Assembly (NCBI GenBank): GCA_963457665.1
Contig: OY735206.1
Location: 24,901,710-24,965,709, forward strand
Direction of reading: 5' to 3'
DNA from: Thysanoteuthis rhombus
Taxonomy: Eukaryota; Mollusca; Cephalopoda; Oegopsida; Thysanoteuthidae
Length of the DNA: 64,000 nucleotides
Shown here: positions 14,160 to 26,374 of the stretch, piece by piece
Layout of the letters: each line of letters opens with the position of its first letter
How positions within the stretch are numbered: position 1 is the stretch's first letter
Made by a program: the position numbers and the translations under genes
Notes under the pieces: generated by a model
What the model saw: only the letters and a program-made list of their open reading frames with translations
Told to the model about the DNA's origin: nothing
The model's database searches: none

Positions 14160-14781
14160 CAAATGGAAGAGGGAATAAAAGCGAATTCGATCTTTCCTAT
14201 CTTATTAGTTCCAAATGGGACATAATACAACGGAAACCGCTCGCAATATCAGCCAAGTATTTGGCCAAGGGATCGTCAATGGACATAGAGCCCAACATTG
14301 ATCTTAAAAAAATTCAAACGGCAAGGAGAGCCTTGAAAGATGTTGACGTCCTTCTGTGATTTACGACATCCGATTTCGGACCATTATCGAGGTGGAATAA
14401 CACAAAAAATACTTGAGAAGTAGCTGAGGACCTAAACGTTGACCCGTTCAACGGTTGTTCAACATTTCAACCAAATTGCATAAGCATGAAACTTGATATA
14501 TTGCACCAATGATCCTGGATGAAAAGACAAAAATGTTTGCATTACGGTCGAATGACACAGCTGAAACGGAGAGACTAGGTTATGGGACTCTACCTCATCT
14601 GTTTTATTCACCTAACCTCTCTCTGACGAATACCATTCTTGCAAACATCTTGACTGCTCAAAAAAAAAGAAAGTCTCCAATAGCTGCATGGATCAACTTC
14701 AGAAAGCCCACTGATTCAAGGTATAATGTTTCTAGTTGGCAAAAATATGGAGATATTGGAGGTTCATATTGTGAGCTGTAA
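14160..14781 (+). mobile_element. mariner transposase relic
   Basis: A mariner-family DNA transposon relic spread over shifting frames. The N-terminal helix-turn-helix region is seen near 14215-14290 as GHNTTETARNISQVFGQGIV, the usual GHxxxExxRNI...FGxGxV pattern, followed by FKKIQTARRALKD-like residues in another frame (family: WFKKFRxGDxSLED). Near 14420-14450 VAEDLNVDPF fits the ELAEELNVS block. From 14560 ERLGYGTLPHLFYSPNLS fits LGYETLPHPPYSPDLS, and the end reads WQKYGDIGGSY against the family's RWQKCVDxNGSYF. About 350 residues would be usual, but only about 200 codons remain. The core between the two halves is gone, including the first catalytic Asp region, and the Asp of the TDYH position reads Asn. 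It is inactive. Terminal inverted repeats were not identified. Confidence 0.8.
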
Positions 14782-14853
14782 CTTTTATTCTAAGATGAGA
14801 TATATTGCTTTCAAAGAAATGATGAAAAATTGCATTTATTTTGCACCAAAATA

Positions 14854-14922
14854 ATATATATATATATATCGATAAAAAAGTGAAAAGTCTTTTTTTCATA
14901 TCTTTGCATTACAATTTTAGAA

Positions 14923-15013
<91 letters not shown>

Positions 15014-15108
15014 GTGTGTGTGTGTGTGTGTGCTATCGTCTCTCTCAAAGCGAAAGGAAATATCCATCATATATATATATATATACAGATATATAGTGGA
15101 GCAGAGCC

Positions 15109-15172
<64 letters not shown>
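14854..15172. repeat. compound (TA)n, (TG)n, (GA)n microsatellite
   Basis: A short (TA)n lies at about 14853-14869 and a long one at about 14927-15011, passing into (TG)n to about 15031. Further (TA)n runs at 15069-15085 and 15112-15141 lead into (GA)n to about 15172. The 127-residue frame here is an artefact. Confidence 0.95.
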
Positions 15173-15175
<3 letters not shown>

Positions 15176-16469
15176 AGTTTGTGTTCATATAAATGATATT
15201 CAGACATTCATATATCCCAAATAACGGTTCCTGATATCATGCATTGACACTCTTCGGTCGTATGTCAGTCACAGTTGAGAATTGTTGTACATTGACATCT
15301 CTGCTTCGATATCTTTAGTTGAAGACAGTCATTTCGACTCCTCATCCATTACGCCGATTCAGTTTATTTCACGCAAAATTACTCCCACTTATCTGACCGC
15401 TCTGTCAGTTGTAGTGATAAATACTTATTATATTGAAATGTGACTCGTCTGGGAAAACTTTACGTGTCATGGAGCGTAATTCCTACCATCTTCTAAGGTC
15501 AAGCGGGGTTGTATGAAACCCTGTTTCCTAGCATCAAGCCCTTACTACTGGTCTTGGACCTTAAATGCATTATCTTAATAAGATAGTAAGATTTGTCAAA
15601 TGTCAGGGCATCAAGGCGCACGGAGACCAAGGAAATGACCGTGTCGCGTAACGTCATCCAGCGACTTGTTGTCTGGACTTGGCTCTGACTACCATGCTAA
15701 ATTGAACAAGTTATCGAATCAAAAACTTCCTCTAAATCCGGTAGACTAGTCAGGACGTGAGAAGATACTTTTACATTTTGAGTGTGTGTGTGATAGGTGT
15801 AAAGTGGCCAAGCAGTTGACAGCATAAAAATGAGATCAGCAAACCGAATTAAAAATCCAACGGACAGTTAGAATTCAATATGCATCTCTGTCCTTTGGAA
15901 AGGCATGTATCAACCCACTTTGCGGAACAGAATACTCAAAAAAGCAAGGTTGAAGAACTCTTGAAACTTTCAGTCGATAATCCCACAGAAAAACATCTTT
16001 ACTTTTCGACGTCAACGAGACAAGTGAACGTCAAAAAAAGGAATTTAATCATAAATAGCATTTATGGTATCATATACAAATATCTATCTATCAATATATA
16101 TATATATATATATATATAAGGCAATGCAGAAGTATTAGATGGCCCAGCAATTACGAGAGGATGAACAGGCTATTCGATGAGAGAATTGTGTACAACATCC
16201 CCGCTATGTTGATGAACATACTTGCCACTTCAATTAAAATTGACTGAAATATGTTGTCAAAGGTCAAATGAATCAATGTTTGATGATAAATAGTTGTGTC
16301 TTTCCATGTAGGGGATGTGTCTCTTTTTGTGTGTGCTGAGGAATTTAGTTGCAATGAAAAAACCCTATACGATAGAAACACGAGAATGTTTCCTTTAACT
16401 AATCAAAGGGAATCAGGCAGAGAAGCACTGTAGTTAGACTACGTCAAGGACTAGCAGGCCAAACCTTAA
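15173..16469. other. unassigned DNA
   Basis: Slightly GC-richer than its surroundings between 15240 and 15720, but no coding or repeat signature is recognised. A plus-strand frame at 15880-16119 (79 residues) runs into a (TA)n at about 16096-16119 and has no family resemblance. Confidence 0.5.
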
Positions 16470-16790
16470 AGTATAAGAAATCGCAATTGGTTGAAAAAAG
16501 AGTCTATCACCAATTCATTCGATAGTCTTCTTTGGAGTTGAGACATACAATGACCAAATTATGAATCATGCAACATATAGAGGAGAAAGATGATTTCCAG
16601 ATCACATTGAAAGATCAGATGACACCATGTCTTTAAAGACAGCAAACCGATGACATCGATTCAAGACGATAGAAAACTCAAATTTTCGTTCAGAAACTCG
16701 GGGCAAAAGAACTTGTAGATCTTCAGGAGAGTGTATTTCCAACAAAAGGCATTGAAAGGCAGCTGCTGATGATGATGATGGAAGATTCAG
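16470..16790 (+). mobile_element. LINE 3'-end fragment with short GAT tail
   Basis: TTGAGACATACAATGACCAA and the following ATCATGCAACATATAGAGGA match at base level the RTTQRAxER coding segment of the copy at 54.2 kb. GATCACATTGAAAGATCAGA then fits the TWRDxK block. The end (AGAAACTCGGGGCAAAAGAA, then CAGGAGAGTGTATTTCCAAC) parallels the DRxxWxxLxExYxxQR terminus. It closes with a short GATGATGATGATGG near 16767-16780. It is heavily mutated and non-coding now. Confidence 0.55.
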
Positions 16791-17030
16791 TCAAATATTT
16801 CATTCTAAATTCATGCTCCCGCCATCGGCAAACGAAGCACGTTTCATTCGTTAATCCCTTCGGCGGTCAATCAACAGAGGGCTAAAAACTTTTCAAGAAC
16901 TGCCATATTTTTCAAACATTAATTTCAAACTTGTTCATTTTCGCTAAAACAAAAACAACACGATGATGGATTAATTTTCAACTCAAGTCGTGAACTATTA
17001 AACATTAGGAACGGCGAAATAACCGAACAA
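16791..17030 (+). repeat. segment shared with 17600-17872
   Basis: Downstream of the LINE tail, blocks recur in the same order as after the LINE end at 17.59 kb: TTCTAAATTCA, TTTCAAGAACTGCCATATTT, AACTTGTTCATTTTCGCT, and GATGGATTAATTTTCAACTC, then AAGTCGTGAACTATTAAACA against CAAGTCGCCAACGATCAAAG. It is either a continuation of the LINE beyond the GAT block or an older repeat that received two insertions. Confidence 0.6.
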
Positions 17031-17430
17031 GTATGGTTAGTTACTGAATAGAAACTTCCTCCTAACCAGCATATTTTGGCAGCATGCTGTGTCGGGAGTG
17101 ATCAACAAAAACAAAAAATCAGCAGAAGGAATAAGTAGTGGATAAATTACTTTGTGTAAAAAAAAAGTGGATTTTGAAAGATGAAAGCAAATGCTACTGG
17201 TCATAATCCAAGGGATAGATTCTTTAATGATTTACATTGCAAATCCCCCCAACTAAAAATCATTACTTTGGGTAACTGATGACTTTTTTTCTCCCAGGAA
17301 TGATGAGTGAATGTAGAAAGTTTTAGCCTTCTAGCCCTATCATTGCACACAGGACGCTTAATACATCTATAGCCAGACCAACCTAAAAAATGAAGAAACC
17401 TATGCTGAAAATTTAGGTGACAGTTCTGAT
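17026..17430 (-). repeat. repeat A, inverted full-length copy
   Basis: Read on the minus strand from 17430, it starts AACTGTCACCTAAATTTTCA and GCATAGGTTTCTTCA, then GGTTGGTCTGGCTATAG. It ends near 17105-17026 with GTTGATCACTCCCGACACAG, CATGCTGCCAAAATATG and TTTCTATTCAGTAACTAACC. These are the left and right landmarks of repeat A in the correct order and spacing. A 97-residue minus-strand frame over this block is incidental. Confidence 0.7.
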
Positions 17431-17509
17431 GGAGGTATTTCTGATTAAGGATATTGATGAAAAAGAATGAGTGACGAATTTCTAAGTTCCACACAGTATT
17501 GTACTAGCG

Positions 17510-17600
17510 ACACACCAAAACGGGAAAGCTGGCAGATTTTTGAAGAACTCTCCCCAGAACGGACTTGATGAGAATGATGATGATGTTGGTGATGTTGCTG
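17510..17600 (+). mobile_element. LINE terminal fragment with GAT tail
   Basis: AACGGGAAAGCTGGCAGATT, TTTGAAGAACTC and CCCAGAACGGACTTGATGAG align with the last coding segment of the LINE copy at 54.45 kb (GAGTGGCGAATCTTGGGGGA and following). It leads into an imperfect GATGATGATG run (17576-17600) with GCTGCTGCTG. Only the last ~90 bases are recognisable. Confidence 0.5.
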
Positions 17601-17872
17601 CTGCTGCTAATGTCTGAATGTCGTGAGTTTTATCCTGCACTTAATTCTAAATTCACGTCTTGACTCTAAAAATCAAGACAGATTCATTTGTGGAACCAGT
17701 CAATCGACACAGTGTTGAAGTTTTCTTTTTCAAGAGCTAACATATTTTTGTTTTATCTCAAACTTGTTCAATTCCGCTGGAAAAAAAAATCAACAACATG
17801 ATAATGCATTAATTTTCCAACCCAAGTCGCCAACGATCAAAGATTAAGAACGAAACAGCAAACAGAAAGAAA
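17600..17872 (+). repeat. segment shared with 16791-17030
   Basis: Second copy of the post-LINE segment: TTAATTCTAAATTCACGTCT, TTTCAAGAGCTAACATATTT, CAAACTTGTTCAATTCCGCT, and GCATTAATTTTCCAACCCAA with AGTCGCCAACGATC. It lies about 820 bases from the first copy and is clearly diverged. Confidence 0.6.
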
Positions 17873-18144
17873 GAAAAAAGAATCGAATGAATGAATGTAT
17901 GAATAACTGGAAAACATTTTTATCGATGGAGATTCAATTGTTACCGTCCGGTGTCTTCTAGAATTGGAATTTGTAGGTGCTAATCTTTTTCGAGTAAATT
18001 TAGAAGAGCAGGCAGTTGAGGTGAAAACAAACAGAAAAAAAAAAGGAAATAAAGATGATAACTGAAGGACAAAGATAAAAACTCTGATTATTGCTCCATC
18101 GATCACCAGTCTGACATATCTCCGCTGCATTCTTGAGTCGGCGT

Positions 18145-18610
18145 TTTTCAATGAAAACATCAATCATCCTTCCGGACTCATTATTAATTAATCAACTACT
18201 TTGACATGCATATTCTCAAGCTAATAAAAAATCACCGGAAAAAAGCAGCAGATTTCTTAAGGATTTTTTTATATATCATTTTGAACATCAGCAATATGTA
18301 CAGTGAGTGCCAAGGTATCCGAGTCGTTGCAGAAATGCTTATTTTCAACCTACTTATACACTTTTAATTTTAACAGAATTTCGGACCGGAGATTTCAATC
18401 ATCCTTCAGGGTTTTCTGTTAATTAATCATCCACTTTGACGAGCATATTTTCAATTTCTCAAACTGATTAAAATCTTCTGAATGAGATGTAGCATGTTAT
18501 AAAATAATGTAATAATCACTTTGAACATTAGCAATATACAGTGAGTGCAAAGGGTATCCAGCCCGTTGCAAAAAGGTTTATTTCAACCTACTTCATTTGA
18601 ACATGCATTA
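18145..18610 (+). repeat. diverged tandem repeat, two ~237-bp units
   Basis: Unit 1 (about 18145-18360) and unit 2 (about 18380-18600) share ordered blocks. CAATCATCCTTC occurs at 18161 and 18396, TTAATTAATCA with CACTTTGACG/ACTTTGACAT follows, CAGTGAGTGC occurs at 18301 and 18539, and TTCAACCTACTT at 18343 and 18582. The offset between units is 235-239 bases. No coding frame runs through them. Confidence 0.8.
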
Positions 18611-19559
18611 GTAAAGACTACAATATTTGTAAACTGATCCTTTTTTTGTTAGTTTTCCGTAGAATGTCATCAAATCTCATCTAAAAATGTTCGGAATTTT
18701 AATGACATTAATAAAACCTTTGAAATATTAACACAAAAAATAAATTGTTGCTCATTTACAACAAGTTATCTTTAAATGGAAGAATGGAGCCTGGTTATAC
18801 TCAAACATCCTTTAACATCCTTTTAAAGTGACAGAATATGGACCAAAGATTTCTGATTTGCATGTTTAACTTTTCAATGTTCAATTTCGTTTTAATGTTT
18901 GTTTTTTTCTTTTTCTTTTTTGTGTTTTCTTTATTGTTTGTTGTCCAAAGCTATTAATAGATTTTGAAAATTAACATTTTGAAATGTACCTATTTTGAAT
19001 CTACAGTATATGGGGATGTGAAATTGATTTTGAAACTCATGTAAACAAACAGCTTGAATTTTACATTGCATGATGCAGACGGTAGGCGTATCATTAGCAG
19101 AAATAGCTTTAAAAAATCATCGATACCTATATTTTTAATAATATGCGTAAGTTCACATCTTCATGATATGAAAGTATCTATTTAACAAGACGGGTATTTA
19201 CTTGACACTAATCATATCATAGCCGTAGTCCCACAAATGTCCCACTTGATCTACCAACTGGCTACAGATTTTTCCTTCTTTGCTCATCTATATCCACGTG
19301 TGGGAAGGGATGTCTGTGCGCTACTGATCACTTGTTCGGTGCTTCAATAACTGGTAATGTACATAAGTAAACACTAACTATGAACGGAATCGTTTTTATT
19401 TTTTCTATTTTGACAAAAGTGAGCATTCTATGATACTTTCTTGACCGAAAATATCCCAAAAGACATTTCTTTTGGTATTTCTTGATACTTTCAAAGATAA
19501 TTGGTTCTAGTAGACATGTAATCTACAATGATTCGTCCATTCAATATATGGATATCATT
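18611..19559. other. unassigned AT-rich DNA
   Basis: A weak further trace of the preceding repeat may lie near 18820-18870 (GACAGAATATGGACCAAAGA against ACAGAATTTCGGACCGGAGA). Otherwise nothing is recognised. Confidence 0.45.
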
Positions 19560-19680
19560 TTTTCAATCAATCACAATGTTTTTTCAACGCTTGTTGGTAA
19601 TCAATTAACTTCTTTGACATGCATATTCTCTCTCTTTATTTCCTCATCTCAAGCTGATGAAGATTTTCAAAACTAAGGTC
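19560..19680 (+). repeat. third, dispersed copy of the 18.1-kb repeat
   Basis: TTTTTCAATCAATCACAATG, then GGTAATCAATTAACTTCTTT, GACATGCATATTCTC and TCTCAAGCTGATGAAGATTT match the ordered blocks of the 18145-18610 units (TTAATTAATCAACTACTTTG, GACATGCATATTCTCAAGCT). Being 1 kb away, it shows the unit is a dispersed element and not only a local tandem. Confidence 0.6.
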
Positions 19681-20211
19681 CATACATCTGTTCCAACTCT
19701 AAAATCTCATTTTTGTTTATTCACGATCTATATCTACCGTATCCGTCCCTTTCAACACGGACAAATTGCCTTCTATTATAAACGGCTGTTTCGCTCGATG
19801 GTAAAAAAACAACACCACAATGAAGTGGCTAATCCATAGGCCACCGGATACATTTGTGCAGCAACCTTATTTTCTTTATATCTATTTGTCAACATACCTC
19901 GTCCATTTTTAATGCACTTAATTCAGGGATGAATGTTGATCAAAGAGCGTAATTTGAACAGAGAAATTTTGGGATCGAAATTTGTCTTATACTTTCGCAT
20001 AAATTAATGGCAGAAAAATCCGTACTACAATCGTTTCGATCTTTTTTGAGATTCCCCGAAAATGTGAATTTTGCATGTGAAATACACATCTACCACATTG
20101 CAACTGGGCTCTCTCACTCTATCTCCACAAGCATTGAGGAGGTCCAACTTTCAAACCAAACTTTAGCTCCCATGAACAATAGAGAATTCCAGATATACTG
20201 ATCAGTTTCAA

Positions 20212-20212
<1 letters not shown>
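19681..20212. other. unassigned AT-rich DNA
   Basis: Nothing recognised. Frames of about 60 residues at 19657-19839 and 20007-20201 show no family motifs. Confidence 0.45.

Positions 20213-20270
<58 letters not shown>
20213..20270. repeat. (CT)n(TA)n microsatellite
   Basis: A CT run (about 20213-20235) passes directly into (TA)n to about 20270, followed by GGAGAGAGA. Confidence 0.95.
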
Positions 20271-20273
<3 letters not shown>

Positions 20274-21939
20274 AGAGAGATAAACTTTCTTATATTCATT
20301 TTATCTGATATTGATTTCGTCAGTGATAACATCAAATTCGTATGGTCAAATTCAAGAGATGCAAAATATGCTAAACTACACTGGGATATATTCATGTTAA
20401 ATATTGTAACATGACTTTTTTATACTCCATCGGAAAATACGCATACAACACACAAGATATGTCTCATAAAATTGCTCTTGAAAACGAGCTTCCAAAGTTG
20501 TCAAAGCGGTAATCAAACTCCAATAAATCAAACAGACCTGGTCTCCAGCCCTCAGAAGTCTTTGCAATATTCTGGAATGTACGATCAGTACCATAGCAGT
20601 GAAAAAATGTTTCTATCATTCATCTCTTCCACTGATAATAAAAGAGACCAGAGTATGACAATCACTGGGGTATCTCACAATCAAAAAGATTTGCCTGTGT
20701 GATCTTGAACTGCCTTATTTTCTCCTCTTGAACAAAAATGAAACCTGATAACGGGGGTGGTTTTAAATCTAGTAAGGGTATAGTTAATATGTCATTTAGT
20801 CTCCACCATCTGCATGGAAAGACTAGAAGTTATCAAAGGAGCTATGCGTAGAGCTTTCATGAAATTTTTTACACGGTCTCAAGAGAAGGTATCCGGGAAG
20901 TTCGAGTTAGGATCCGTCATCAGTAAATACTAAACGTCATTATTAATTTTCATAAATGTATGAGAGCTTTTATCCATTTCTATGGTCGGCTCTATTATTC
21001 TCGAGCCTATTTGAAGTTGCCTTTAGAGATTTTTGTAAAAGAGTAAGCATTAAATTTTGTATTCTTGGTGGATTGTACATGACTAAAAGTAAAACGCTAG
21101 AAGTCATATAATGTCGGAATTGGTCAAGGCTGATTTTCTTGCTGATAATTATGCAATTGCTCAACAGTCTCTAATGGATATTCAGTGCATTTCGACTATT
21201 TCTTTATTAAGCAATACGCACTGAGCATCTACTCATTAAATTTGATGTTTTTGTTGACGGTTAACAACTAAAAAATGTTGATATGATTACTAATTTGTCG
21301 TTGGCTGCCATTGGTGACTGAAAAATAGGTAAGAAAAATTGAAGCAAAAATACATAAGTCAAGCTTAGCACGTGATGGATCGTATACGAAGTTTTGGGAT
21401 AATCACAACGTTCCATTAAAAAACAAAGGTTGACATATATAAAGCAGTTACTATAGCCACATTTCTTTTCTGGTTTATAATTAATTATTTTAAGTCAACA
21501 AACCTGCTAAATATCTTCCAGATGCGTTTCATAGGACTAACATGTGGAATTAGATGGAATGAAACAATGATTTTCTTGTGATCTATCTGGTAAAGAAGAT
21601 GGTGGGAAAGTCTGGCTGAAGATCAAAATGCATCTGCTTCACAAGCATGTATGCATTTGAACAGAAACACTTAGAAGACCAAGTAAGGTGGGATTTTGAC
21701 GACTCTCTATGAATGCTGACTTTGTTTGTCATCGTGATTTTGCTGCTCGTAGAAAGGTTGGTTTCGAGGAAACAGTCGGCATTGATCGTTGATAGCAGCG
21801 ACGGTATGTGTGGTGTGTATTTATGGTGTGTGAGACGCCGGTGGTGTTTGGCGTGCACATAACAACTCATAGCTCGCTGTGAACTTTTTTTCCTGAACCC
21901 TCACCTGTCGTTCAAGGAATTTGTTCACACACAATACAC

Positions 21940-22020
<81 letters not shown>

Positions 22021-22379
22021 GTTAAAAACAAAAAAAATGAAAAGCATATTTCTTTTAGGTATTTTGATGTCTAAAACGTTTCTTAATAAAAAATCTGCTA
22101 CACAAGATTCTCAAAAGAAACACTTTGATAGTATTCTATAGTTGTACCAAGAATATAAAAAGGATCATGAATTCACGTAACAAATATAATATGAGGTCTT
22201 TAAATGATAACAACAAATATAACAATAAGAGCAAAAATAATATGACCAAAAAATTGTAATTGCAGGAAAAAATATATAAAAATCAAATGCACGACAGAAA
22301 ACTCCATTTACTTTTACATTGGGAGCCCAATATGATTTATAGGTATGAGCTCACTAGAGTGAAGCGTATTGTGAGGGAA

Positions 22380-22419
<40 letters not shown>

Positions 22420-23819
22420 CACCAAATCCCAAGTATACCTTTGAGTTTCCCTTTTATTTACTTTTATTGATATAACTTTGCATTTACGAGACAGTTGGAG
22501 TAGTCAAAGGCCAGATTGCTTCTTCGATTTTGGCTCACTCCAACCCTGACAATCTTTGAATGAATGACCTGGACGTCAAGGAAGCCATGCTCCGGCATTT
22601 CAAAGTTTTAGCACTCAACATGATTTTCTTTGCTATGCTTATCACCTTTGGCTGTATCATCTCAAGATGGTCGACAATTGATGACAGTTGAATTGAATCC
22701 AAGGAGGAAAGAGAGACTGACAAAATGACAGCATGTTAGGCCAAAGGAATATTCACTAAGAGGTTTCACGGAGTTCACCCAGTTACCGTTACTAGACATG
22801 TATAAATCGCGGAATTGCATCTGTCAAATGATGTTATCATACTTCCAAACTCTTGAGTTTCGTGGTGATGGCTACTTTGTTAGAATACAGACTTGCAGTT
22901 TAAGGGAAAAGTTATGATAGTTTAGGGCCGTTTACACCTATACTTCAACATCAAAAGCAATAATATAAACGACATACATATTTCATTTAACTCTCAAGAG
23001 AAAATATTATGGACTTTCTCTTCAAAGATATGATAAATACTCGACCATTTATCAAGGTTTCCAGAAGACTAAATATATCTATAACCGAATCTTTCAAAAC
23101 CTTTGAATTGTTAAAAGTTTTCAGTCTAGTGGGCTTTGTTATAGTTAAACGCTGAGTCAATGTCTGATATGATTTTCCCTGGATTGTATAAATCGTTATG
23201 TGAGTCTTTTATCCTTTACTTATCATCGTACGATTTATATTTTATTGTTAGGTAATTTCAAGTGGAATAACACCGATCAAAATAGAACCTTCTTTATGAG
23301 TATAATATTTTTGGACTAAAGTACAACTTCGATCTCTATTTTTCGCTGTGTTTTTTTAATATTTGAATATACGTTGAAAGTTTGTTGACGAAACCAAGAA
23401 AATCTCGATACCTGGGTGACATCCAATCACAATCGCGCTTGATAAGTGATTTGGTACTTGCATTGCTTAGAAACTGAAACAGCTATCTCCTCAGAAGATA
23501 TTTAATGTCAAGCAATTCTATTTATATATGGGTTTTTATTCACAGTCACTCAAACTTTTGGAAGTTGCTGCCTCTGCTGTTTTACATTCCTTTCAGGTTC
23601 AAACATCAAATGCATCTGTTTTGAATCTAAATATTGTAACTTTTCAATTGTTGTTCTGTTATTTCTTTACTGTTGAAATGATAGCTTAATGTAAGTAATA
23701 CTTATACCAAAATGCCAGACGTATTTGCTGTATAATCGCAGAAATAAAGAGCGTGGTCCATTACATTTACCTTGGGCAGAGAATCTCCATTAAATCTTTT
23801 AAAGGAGAAGGGAAAAGCG
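20271..23819. other. unassigned DNA with two microsatellites
   Basis: (CA)n passing into (TA)n lies at about 21934-22017, and (TA)n at 22382-22418. Elsewhere nothing is assigned. Minus-strand frames at 21583-21870 (95 residues) and 22535-22723 (62 residues) are in less AT-rich sequence but carry no motif I recognise. They could be chance or remnants of unidentified elements. Confidence 0.5.
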
Positions 23820-24262
23820 AATAATCACCTTAGATCAACATTCTTTGGGCAGAGCAAGTTCAACATTTAAGAAGAATAGATTTCATAATTTTTTAAAATT
23901 GTATCTACAACAGGTCAAGCACACTGGCCTGACAATTAAGAACAATGCAACAAGCATAAGGACAAATCATGCTTACAGTCAAATGGTGAGGCCAAAAGAC
24001 TGCACGGTATATAACAAAAAAATCATGTAAAAATAATAAAATCAATTAGAAAACCCAAATGACAGTGGTTATTTCCCCGTTGCAAAAATTCCAGACAATG
24101 CTCACAAGGCAGATCTTTAGAAAGTAAAATCGTGTGCCGATTTACATGTGATATTGGCAACACTACACCCATAATAGAGAAGTCTGGTGGATATTTGGGG
24201 AGGTAATATCCTACAACGGACGTTGAAGGGTTGCTGCTGCTGATGATATTTTCTTTAATTCA
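23820..24262 (+). mobile_element. LINE 3'-end fragment with GCT/GAT tail
   Basis: The frame at 23845 begins GRASSTFKKNRFHNFLK, the LINE block that reads GRASSTFKNKxIPLxLK in better copies. Then CAATTAAGAACAATGCAACA followed by GGTGAGGCCAAAAGACTGCA align base by base with CAATTGAGAACCACGCAACG and GGAGAGACCAAAAGACAGCT of the copy at 54.2 kb. The end, GAGAAGTCTGGTGGATATTT with GGACGTTGAAGGGTTGCTGC and a GATGAT tail, parallels the other 3' ends. It is truncated and frameshifted. Confidence 0.75.
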
Positions 24263-26374
24263 GGATCACTTCATATATTATATCTATATAACAGGTCCTG
24301 CAGTAGCCGGCCTGTAAATTCAAGAAAAACATATTTCTTCAACTAAAAATGGATCACAATGAAATTAAAAGTTGCCTCTCTTAAATAACGGTTGTTAAGG
24401 TACAAATAATTACGAGTAGGTTTTCATTTTATTTTCATATGCACCTCACGAATCAAACTGAAAAATCAAACCGGGAAAAGGAACTTGACTGAAAAGGTTA
24501 TTCGGTAGTTACATTGAACTAAATTGAAACTGAACACACTTTTAATTCTTCTTTAGACTACGTAGTTTTCAGATTATATGATTACAAATACACAAACAGA
24601 CATACACACCAAATGTATATGGATACAAAACCTTTCACAATGCTGACAAGTGATTTGTATATACTTTCTACCTATCCAGATTTTGAATCTGAAAAAAAAT
24701 TTCTGATCAAAAGTACTTTATCACAGGAGCCACACCTGTTTGCTTTTGGCAAAATTAAACTTTGATGAAGTCAGCATATAAAATAAATATTTACATCCCT
24801 GGAAGATTTATTTGATATCGATATTTTTTTTACTCATAATTTTTTTCTGTTTGAATTTGATCTGTCTTATAAAAAATATTACACATGCTGAACCCGGTAA
24901 TATGTGAGCAGAAAATTTGTCCTCCCTCTCCTTTAACGAGAAAGAAATTATGTGCTCGGTGACATTGTTTACAACTTTTCACAGTATATTAGCAACTTCT
25001 GCTTCGGTAGTAAAATTATGATTGATTATAAGAAAAAGAATAGAAAAAAATTTGAATTTTCAAATTGATGACTCGATGAAAATCAACACTCACCATTTTA
25101 CTTGAGCCTTGCTACCTTTTCGTCTGTACCCAAGTGTGTATCTTTTCTCTGTGTTTTTGACTTCGCAATATGAGATTTGTTAAAAAGTATCTTACCTCCT
25201 GAAATTACAACGCCTTTTTAACGTCACCTTTTTTATCTTGAAAATTGATTTGAAAGCAGGATGAGGTATTGCGGTGTAACAAAAAAGTATTATTTTTATT
25301 TTTAACCAATTCTTTCTTTGCTTCCTTTATTTCTGACTGCTCTGTATTTTTTTTTTTTTTTTTAGATTTTGTCAGAAAAAATTGGTTTTGGCATTCGCAG
25401 ACGATGTTCGTCGCAGGTAATAATCATGTCGTAACAGTGCATGTAGTGAGATGAAATAGGATTGTTCTTTAAAAGTTGGTAGCATTGTCGTGTATATCTG
25501 GAACTGTATCAGATACAGATTATTAACTATGATATTATTCTATTTGGCCTTATATGTGTTAATATCTTCACTAATAACACAATTGACGGAAGACAGTAAA
25601 GTAGAAAATAGCACCAATGCATAAATCGAGAGCAAACTATCAACTATCAAATAAGTGAATGTAGGGGATTAACTCAGAAAAAAAGTAGACTGGATTGGTA
25701 GGCGCACTGATCAAATTGGAATCATCAAACTTCTGGGGGTTTAACATACATATCAGAGATATAAAAACAAACCAGATTTTTGTTGATGATAGATTTTCTC
25801 AAAAATCTCTATTATGTATACCAGAGAAAAGGCCATTAAAGTTATCTTTGTGTGAAAATTATGATCATTGTCACTGAGATAACAACATGTAAGTCATTTC
25901 CCTCGCTTAGTGGTGCCAATTTTGATGTTTTGATCAAAGTTTAATTGCTTTTGGTTGTACATAGATCTCTGAAATGGCGATTTAGACGATTTTCAATGAG
26001 ATTATTCATAGTAATAAAATCAATAATACTTTGACAGTTTAGGTAATATTTGTAATATATTGAGTCATGTTTGAATGAATTAAGTAATATATTAGGACCA
26101 TATATGTTGAAGATTAAAGTAATGCGCACTTCATCGATTATATGTCATGTATTTCTTAGATTTGAGACATATATCTTGGCTTGGAATGTTTTGGGATGTT
26201 TTAAGATTGTATTGACGGATGCTTGAAGTTCTCTGCTCAAATTTAGACATAAATTTGGAAATAAATTTGGAAAGAATGCCCGTGCTATATTTTCAGCCGA
26301 AAAAGATCAAGCAAAAACATTGGTTTGACTATTGTTTGAGTAATTTGTGAGTAATACGATTAGTTTGTTTGAAA
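24263..26374. other. unassigned AT-rich DNA
   Basis: No gene or repeat family recognised. A T-run of about 18 bases lies near 25349-25366. Confidence 0.5.

Noticed and set aside
17201..17494. A 97-residue minus-strand frame
   Set aside because: It lies mostly over an inverted repeat A copy and is not conserved as a frame in other copies.
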